From: Hypsibius dujardini
Lineage: Eukaryota; Tardigrada; Eutardigrada; Parachela; Hypsibiidae
Assembly: GCA_001579985.1 (NCBI GenBank)
Contig: LRSR01007316.1
Coordinates: forward strand, 1-24,825
Direction: 5' to 3'
DNA: 24,825 nucleotides
The position numbers and the translations under genes are program-made. Below, piece after piece: positions 18,901-24,825 of this stretch (positions are counted from its first letter, which is position 1; each line of letters begins with the position of its first letter). The notes under the pieces are model-generated. The model had not been told where the DNA came from, searched no databases, and saw nothing but the letters and a program-made list of their open reading frames with translations.

Positions 18901-20945
18901 GGTGCTGGGGGTATTCCTGGCCAACCAAGTGGATAAAAGACGGTCCGTCAAAGTACCATTTAAATCTTTACTAGTACTCGCTTCATCGAACTCTTCTAGC
19001 ATGTAGCCCCGTCCTATGAATAAGTATATTAGGCCATTGGCGTCCCTCACTGGGACCATGTCATATCCCAAGGGGTGCTTGTATACTCCATGTCCGTAAA
19101 GCATTACATGAAATTGCGGACCACCGGAGTGACATAAAGAGGGCAGGCAGTTGAAGACCTCAATGAGAACGAGTCGATTCGGCTGGCCGTATGGATAGTC
19201 GTTGACATTCCAGATCAACGAGGCCCATGACAAATGCTCATCACTGGAATTGACGTACTTGACGGTATCGTAATTGGAACCGCTGCCGACGGTCACGTGA
19301 TGTCGTTCGGGGACGGGGTGGGTCATTTGGATGATTTGGATCTGCGGGTCCGCGGTGTGACGGCACACGTCACCGGGGTTGGTGGCGTTGTCGCAAAACT
19401 TGTAGGCATGACGAAGCATCATGGTCAGGGAGAAGCCCTTGCCGGGCGGTATCGAGGCTTGCCAATTGACTAGGCGGCAGGTCACTCTGACAAGCCCTCC
19501 CTCCGGCAGGTTGCCGGATGTGAAGCCGAAAAAGTTTACTCGACGCTGACTGCTATTGATGTGCAAAGTTTTTGATGAGGCTGAAGTGAAACAAACACAA
19601 AAAAAGGTCACATATGGTATGTTGTAAAGTATAAGGAAACCAGAAACTTCATGGGAAAATCATACGATGAAGTAACGATAATTGTTTGTCAAATAGCGAT
19701 GACTCGGATGGAGCGACTAATCCTCATCACGTTTCAAAACATCAGAACAGAACATGAATCCCGCAAGACTTTTGTTGAAACCGTCTTTGTTTAGCCATCA
19801 AAGTACAGTGAAATATGTATCTGTCATTTAAGAAAGTAAATGGGCCAAAATTTGAACCAATACAGCACATTTTTGCAGTATTGTTTGGTCTAAATTTTTT
19901 GACTTCGCGTAGGGAACATCAGGCAGTACAGAAGTGTTGTAGTATGGGCAGCCTCCAGAGGGGAGGACATTATTCTAATAAAAATAAAACTGCGGCTGGG
20001 GCAGCCCAAAAAATATTGAACTACCACTTAAGGTCACACTTTAAACTTAGATGGGGCGGAGACTCGTTTAGAGTCTTTACAGGTAGGAACCAGAACCCCT
20101 CATGGTAGGATCAGGGGATGGGCCTGATTTTCATTGGGCTCTATGATTTCAGAAAACTTTCAAAAAGATCAGTTTTTCGTTCAAATTTGAGGTTTGTTGA
20201 AATCCAAATGGGAATTTTTGAATTTTTGAATACAAAATGTTTGAATACAAATGGGAAGTTTAAAACATTCAAGACCGGTCGAAATGTAATGAAAACTGAT
20301 GTTTTCAAAAACGTTCTGACATCCCGGGGGGTCTGGAAATCAGAAACCCCACACACCCCTCAAGTTCAAAATCATCAGGAACAAGAGGTTAAATTTTTGG
20401 CTCAATGTTGAAAAACAAAAATTTTGCCCTTTTGACCACCCCCTGGCCCTACCATAAGAGGTCCATGTTCCGATCTGCAAGGACTCTCCACGGGCCTCTG
20501 GATGGGAGCACATCGGAATATGGCTAAATTTATTGGTCGAACAATGTTTCCATGGGCAAATGTTTTTGAACAGTACAATACAAAGTGCCCACGGGGCAAC
20601 CTCTTTAATTAGTTAGGTGAAGGTTGTTGCCCACGTTAACCCCCCCCCCTCTCGACCCTTAAGTCTCTGACGTTAACGTAATGCTATAAAACTCACGACA
20701 AATTGAAGTTTTAGAAAAGCTGAGGAAGCTCAACATCATTAATTTTCCTTACCCTTTGGTGAAGAAAAGGTGTGTGTAGCGGAACGGACCCTAGCCACCG
20801 CCCACTTGCTCGGATCCAGTGGCCCCGGATTGAAGTCGTCATTAAAAATAATTTTAGAGTCCAATCCGTTTCCGGACGTGGTAAGTTGGAGGAAGCCGAG
20901 CGTCACCACAGCCATGCAGCACCGGCGACGATTGTAAGAAGTCAT
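15942..20945 (-). CDS. RTK-A: receptor tyrosine kinase with degenerate GH16-like ectodomain, 6 exons
   Basis: Exons in order: 20945-20753, 19580-18855, 18597-17767, 17322-17101, 16963-16545, 16304-15942. Phases match; the sum is 2754 nt, giving 917 aa. Residues 1-27 look like a signal peptide. Next comes [15 protein letters not shown], a typical GH16 start. Exon 2 has [18 protein letters not shown] and [12 protein letters not shown], recalling the GH16 core. Exon 3 holds a clearer GH16-like fold: [13 protein letters not shown], then [18 protein letters not shown], ending LRVDWVEV. Several NxS/T sequons occur. The transmembrane helix is at about 500-520. Kinase: [16 protein letters not shown] (Lys619), Glu635, hinge [18 protein letters not shown] (Asp762), DFG (780-782), [28 protein letters not shown]. 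Catalytic residues of the kinase are present. The usual GH16 acidic residues are not seen. It probably signals from the surface; the ligand is unknown. Confidence 0.9.
17596..17759. repeat. Inverted repeat in RTK-A intron 3
   Basis: GTTCGGGAATGCTTTTGAGA and onward at 17596-17622 is repeated in reverse complement at 17733-17759, with 26 of 27 bases identical. The second arm begins 7 nt into the intron, directly after the exon 3 donor (at 17766). The spacer is about 110 bp. A stem could form in the pre-mRNA. Confidence 0.6.
20061..20497. repeat. Foldback (MITE-like) element, family 1, in RTK-A intron 1
   Basis: The left terminus (GAGTCTTTACAGGTAGGAAC, then CCCCTCATGGTAGGATCAGGGG) pairs with the reverse complement of the right terminus (GAGTCCTTGCAGATCGGAAC, then CCTCTTATGGTAGGGCCAGGGG). 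The shared termini and the central GGGGGGTCTG..ATCAGA tract make it a relative of the copy at 8251-8805. It sits inside the first intron (19581-20752) of RTK-A. No coding capacity is seen. Confidence 0.65.
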
Positions 20946-22409
20946 GGTTGCATTCTGCTGTCTGCGATCAGCGGGTGCCACCCATGGCAATCGAGAGAAT
21001 GTTACACAGAATGAAACAGTGTTACACAGAACAAAACAACAAAAGTCCGCCTCATCGTCGGAGGGATGGGTATTGCTGAAGACGGGAACTTCACGTTAAC
21101 GGTGGTCGTAGCCGGTTAAGCCTCAGTCAGCTCTCATGGTTGGTAGTACGAAAGATAACGTTTTCCTCAGCCGAGTGGAAGCTGGCTCTTTTACGCTGCA
21201 TGATTACAAACAGTCACACACAGATCGCATTATTTACAATCCTCGGATTGACCCTAACGCAATCGCGTATTAAGGAGCGGTCTATGCTTTCCGTCAACCA
21301 ACGCGACAAAAGAGGGTTATGCTGGTGGATTTGTGAAAATTTCGGAATAATAAGGTCATACTCTATGCTAACACTGCTCCCTCTTTACCTTTCAATTTAT
21401 CACAAACTTAAATATGCTCTAAATCAGAGTTTTGAGTGCTTTTGACCCTCAAACCGCAACTGTGTTGACCCCTTATCTTTGCTCGTAGAGTAAGCTAAAC
21501 AAAAGAATAGTTGGGAGTTCATTTTCAAGTAAGAAGCGTCCATGAAGGTTCTGCGAACTCAACTGATCATGTCGTTTACTTCCGGGTCGATTATCATAAC
21601 AAAAGACGTAAATACAGCAAGCATTAGGCCAGGAGCCATGAGTAAATATTTGCCATAGATATGATATGCTGAGTTTCGATGAAGAGTCGTTCAAATTGGC
21701 CTTCTTGATCTGTTTTCCCTTGCCGCAATGCACTATATTATGCTGTACTAGCTAAGCTCGGCTGCGCCGCCGCTTACTTAATCCTTTTTGTGACCGTGTC
21801 TGTGTCTGTGTCTGTGTCTGTGTCTGTGTCTGTGTCTGTGTCTGTGTCTGTGTCTGTGTCTGTGTCTGCGTCCAGATTGCCTGGATCATGGGATTGGCGA
21901 AATCTGTCCTAACAGCACCCAGGAATAAGACCATGTTACGATGCCAACCAACTTTCAATAGCGCACGCAATTCTTTCTACGGACATATCAGACTCGACTC
22001 TTTTGTCTGTGAGTGAAATACCTTCACCACAATGGTTGTTCGCCGCGATCAGTTCCCCCCCCCCCACTTCATGTAGATTTGCCTTGTAGACCGTCGTCAA
22101 ATGGCTTCTTCCCAGAACTATCTAATCTACAACAGCGGAGTAAATATTGCGCCTACCAATTTTTCTGAAAGAAGGTTGTAGTATTCATAGTATTCACTCA
22201 ATTTTTAAAGTTTTTTTTGGAGGGTGAGGAATTTTCTTTCTGACAGAAATAAAAACTACGAGGGGCGGGATGCGAGCGCACTGTCTTAAATGAGGGCAAT
22301 TCTGAATTTTTTTCAGCTTTGCCCTTTGTTGGACCCCCCCCCACGTAACCACGTAAAGTAAAAATTATTCTAGTGACCCTCAAATGATCCTGTAACCCTG
22401 CTTCGAATG
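20946..22409. other. Between RTK-A start and the membrane-protein relic; no gene recognised
   Basis: This contains the presumed promoter of RTK-A, a tandem TTACACAGA at about 21002 and 21022, and a hexamer microsatellite. No open frame resembles a known protein. The long Gln-Thr frame on the minus strand is translated microsatellite. Confidence 0.4.
21795..21868. repeat. (TGTGTC)n microsatellite
   Basis: About twelve tandem copies of the hexamer TGTGTC, nearly perfect, ending in a TGCGTC variant. It is intergenic. Confidence 0.9.
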
Positions 22410-22563
22410 TTCATCCTAGTTATTTTCACGCCTGGCCCGCTGGGACCGACAGCAGATGGATTGTGGCCCTGCCGTGATATAATCTGTTATTGCGATTCGC
22501 CACCACATGGATTACACAGATGGTGCTGTTTCTGTCGTATCCGGTGTTGTACCTGGCCTGTTG
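22410..22563 (+). pseudogene. Second fragment of the membrane-protein relic
   Basis: It aligns to 3466-3622 on the same strand: TTCATCCT, ATTTTC.CG, GCTGGGAC.GAC, GATG.ATTGTGGCC, GGTGCTGTTT.TGTCGTAT. Small indels break the frame in both. In one frame this copy reads FATTWITQMVLFLSYPVLYL, matching FANTWIPQLVLFLSYSVLLY of the first. Only this helix region is present, so it is a truncated duplicate 19 kb away. Confidence 0.45.
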
Positions 22564-22864
22564 TTTTTTGAACTTTTTATCAGACGTCAAGAACCGATTT
22601 TCTGTCGATTATTTTGAAACGTAATATTGGAGCCACCCTTACGGAGCAATAGCTCATGCCGATCGAATTTTGAAATCAGACATTTCTGGGTTTCCAATTG
22701 TTTACTGATTGCTTTAGAGGTATTTCCGCAATACAATTCTGAATGGAGATCCGAAAGAGACCAATACCGATACGTTCAGCTACGTTAATCAAACTATCAC
22801 AATCATCACCTTTATGCACACTTCATTACAGTAACATAAGGTGCCAGTCGTTGACGGCGTGGAC
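22564..22864. other. 3' flank of RTK-B; no gene recognised
   Basis: No coding-like sequence seen. This should hold the 3' UTR of RTK-B. Confidence 0.35.
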
Positions 22865-24825
22865 TTATTGCTCAACGGGGATATAATGCGTTGCGAATGC
22901 TGCGATCATGAACACATCTAATGCCACTTTTAGTTCGATGAAGGTGGGCCTCTCGTCGGACGACAGATACCAGCACCGCTGCATCAATTCGTACAGCGGC
23001 AAGGGTGAGGCCAGAGGCCGCTCCAGTCGATGTCCTTCCGTCAGCCAGTCGGTAAACATTGACGTACTGCTGCACAACGCATCCGGGCCGAATTCAGCGT
23101 ACGGTTGCTGTCCCAAACTAAATATTTCCCACATTAAAATGCCGAAGGACCAGACATCAGATTTCTCCGTGAAGATCTTCGTTCTGACTGATTCCGGGGA
23201 CATCCACTTCAGAGGTATCGGAGCCTGTATACGTTAACGTAATATGTCTTACTGAGCGATAGATCTGTAGCTGAGCAAATGGTTCATTTACTACTAACTA
23301 TGAGCTTATCAAAAAAAGACATTTTGATTTCTTTTCTGTTGAAATTAGAATATCATATGATATTTTAGTAGAAAGGTACTGCATGATAATTTGACTCGAA
23401 ACCCATTGTCTCCTATGGAACGACAAATCAATTTGTTGGTAACCAAGTAATTTGAGAGTTTCGAGAGACACAGTTTTTCGTATTGTCGCCCTAAAAACTT
23501 GATAATTCCTCGTTCTGGTTTTGTCCAGTCCAGCGGTCATTTTTATGGGATTGGCGTCAATCACAAAATAAATTGGCGAGATGTCCAACGTATATATCAG
23601 ACTCTAACCAAACATGCATTTATATTTCAATACGATATGTTCCCAAAATAATTATCCTTTGATGCCAATTGATTTGGATTTCTACAGTATATTTTGACTT
23701 AGACATTGCCGAACAAAAAATGGAACTTATTTTTACAAGCTTGTAGAGATATGAAAACATATAAACTCCACTCACTGTGGTATCCGCAGATACGTAAGGT
23801 CCTTGGCATTGTCGAGAGAGACCAAAGTCAGAAATCTTGACCAACTTCCCATCCGCCACGAGAATGTTCCTCGCTGCGAGGTCCTTATGAATAATGTCTT
23901 TTTGTGCGAGATACTCCATACCGCGAGCTATTTGGTATGCGAAGCTGATCAAATCCTTCGAAGACATGACAATGCCGTCGAAATGTGGCTCCATTGATAT
24001 CGCTCTACTATGCTGTGAAACGACAGAGAATCGTCTTGTCACCATGGCTTGCCTTCTAGTTGCCTCTTCCTCGTCATAGGATAAGAGATTGCCGGATTCG
24101 TCGACGTGGTTGTAAAAATAATCGTTCCGGTGTTGCATCAGGTAGTTTCTTAACGAACCAAGAGCACAATACTCGAATAGCAACAAGGGTGACTCTGAAA
24201 AGGTAAAGTCCACTTTCATCCGTGACGTGCCCGTAAATTTTTCTTTAATTGCCGCCAAAATTGAGTCCCACCACGAAGACAGTGGCAGATCGATAAAGTT
24301 AACCTCAATGCTTGGTTAAAAGTACCTGTTAAGACAACCCCAAGGAGACTGATGACGTTAATATGCCGACCTGCTTTGGAAATGATGTCTACTTCCTTTA
24401 ATATGCAATCCGTTCCTCGAATATCGTTCTGGTTGAATTTCTTAATGGCCACCGTGATTTTTCCAAAGTCAAACTGAGTTCCCGCAATTCCGCGGGCAGT
24501 GCCTCTGTAGACCGTCGCAGACTGACCGCACCCCAAAATTTCGTCACCTAATGAAATCGAGATCATCAATGTGAGTTTTCGCAACCCAAAAAAAAGTTAT
24601 CAAAACACTTACTAATTTCGATATTTTTCTCCGGAATTTGCATTGACTCCATATATTCTTGCAGAGCTTCGTCCTCATGTAAAATTGCAAGCTCCCTCAA
24701 TAGGTTCCTTGGAAACACCTGTTTGAGCGTTACATCACAGGCACTCACCATCGTTTCCCCTTGTTTACTATTGACCATTTGCCGACGTTTTTGAATAAAT
24801 AGAGTGACCATAGTGCCGCCCGCCA
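22865..24825 (-). CDS. RTK-B: paralogous receptor tyrosine kinase, 3' part (5' end outside the window)
   Basis: Exons in order: 24825-24613 (cut by the window edge), 24547-24326, 24194-23776, 23224-22865; all phases match. The first exon opens at the end of a transmembrane segment ([18 protein letters not shown]), equivalent to RTK-A. It continues with a shared juxtamembrane motif, [19 protein letters not shown]. Kinase features: [12 protein letters not shown] loop, [91 protein letters not shown]. Exons 2 and 3 are 222 and 419 nt, exactly as in RTK-A; the last is one codon shorter. The kinase motifs are intact and it appears functional. It lies upstream of RTK-A in the same orientation, so the pair is a tandem duplication. 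Whether it has a GH16-like ectodomain cannot be seen. Confidence 0.9.

Noticed and set aside
20946-20990. Earlier RTK-A start at 20990
   Set aside because: That codon is TTG; the ATG at 20945 has a good context and begins a plausible signal peptide.
21752-21970. Gln-Thr repeat protein on the minus strand
   Set aside because: It is a translation of the TGTGTC microsatellite.

Overview
This window is metazoan nuclear DNA. It carries multi-exon genes with GT..AG introns of about 60-1170 bp, an SLC26 anion transporter and two receptor tyrosine kinases. There are no bacterial features: no operons, no ribosome binding sites. The compact intron-rich layout, frequent local duplication and small palindromic transposons suggest a small-genome invertebrate. 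A tardigrade or another ecdysozoan is my guess, but nothing here proves a phylum. All exon models were read by eye from splice signals, phase and protein family conservation.

Layout. Bases 1-213 and 2166-2785, minus strand, are two copies of the same exon type from a tandemly duplicated, possibly lipocalin-like secreted protein. The second copy is frameshifted and carries a stop. Bases 3269-3990, plus strand, are a broken multi-pass membrane protein relic, perhaps GPCR-like; part of it recurs at 22410-22563. Bases 4000-6900 show no gene. Bases 6909-12634, plus strand, hold a complete 15-exon SLC26-family transporter with a C-terminal STAS domain (predicted 826 aa). Bases 12635-15940 are mostly non-coding, with one foldback element and a small coding-like island at 13897-14056.

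Bases 20945-15942, minus strand, hold a complete 6-exon gene (RTK-A, predicted 917 aa). Its product has a signal peptide, an ectodomain that looks like two degenerate GH16 (beta-glucanase-like) folds, one transmembrane helix and an intracellular tyrosine kinase. Bases 24825-22865, minus strand, hold the 3' part of a paralogue (RTK-B) in tandem upstream of it. The two internal kinase exons have identical lengths in both genes (222 and 419 nt).

The most unusual content is the RTK pair. A GH16-like ectodomain that has apparently lost its glycosidase residues is joined to a kinase whose catalytic HRD motif reads HKD in both copies. This suggests a family of carbohydrate-sensing receptors built from a dead enzyme. 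Three sets of foldback (MITE-like) elements sit in introns and intergenic DNA. One family has two nearly complete copies and a fragment in this window.
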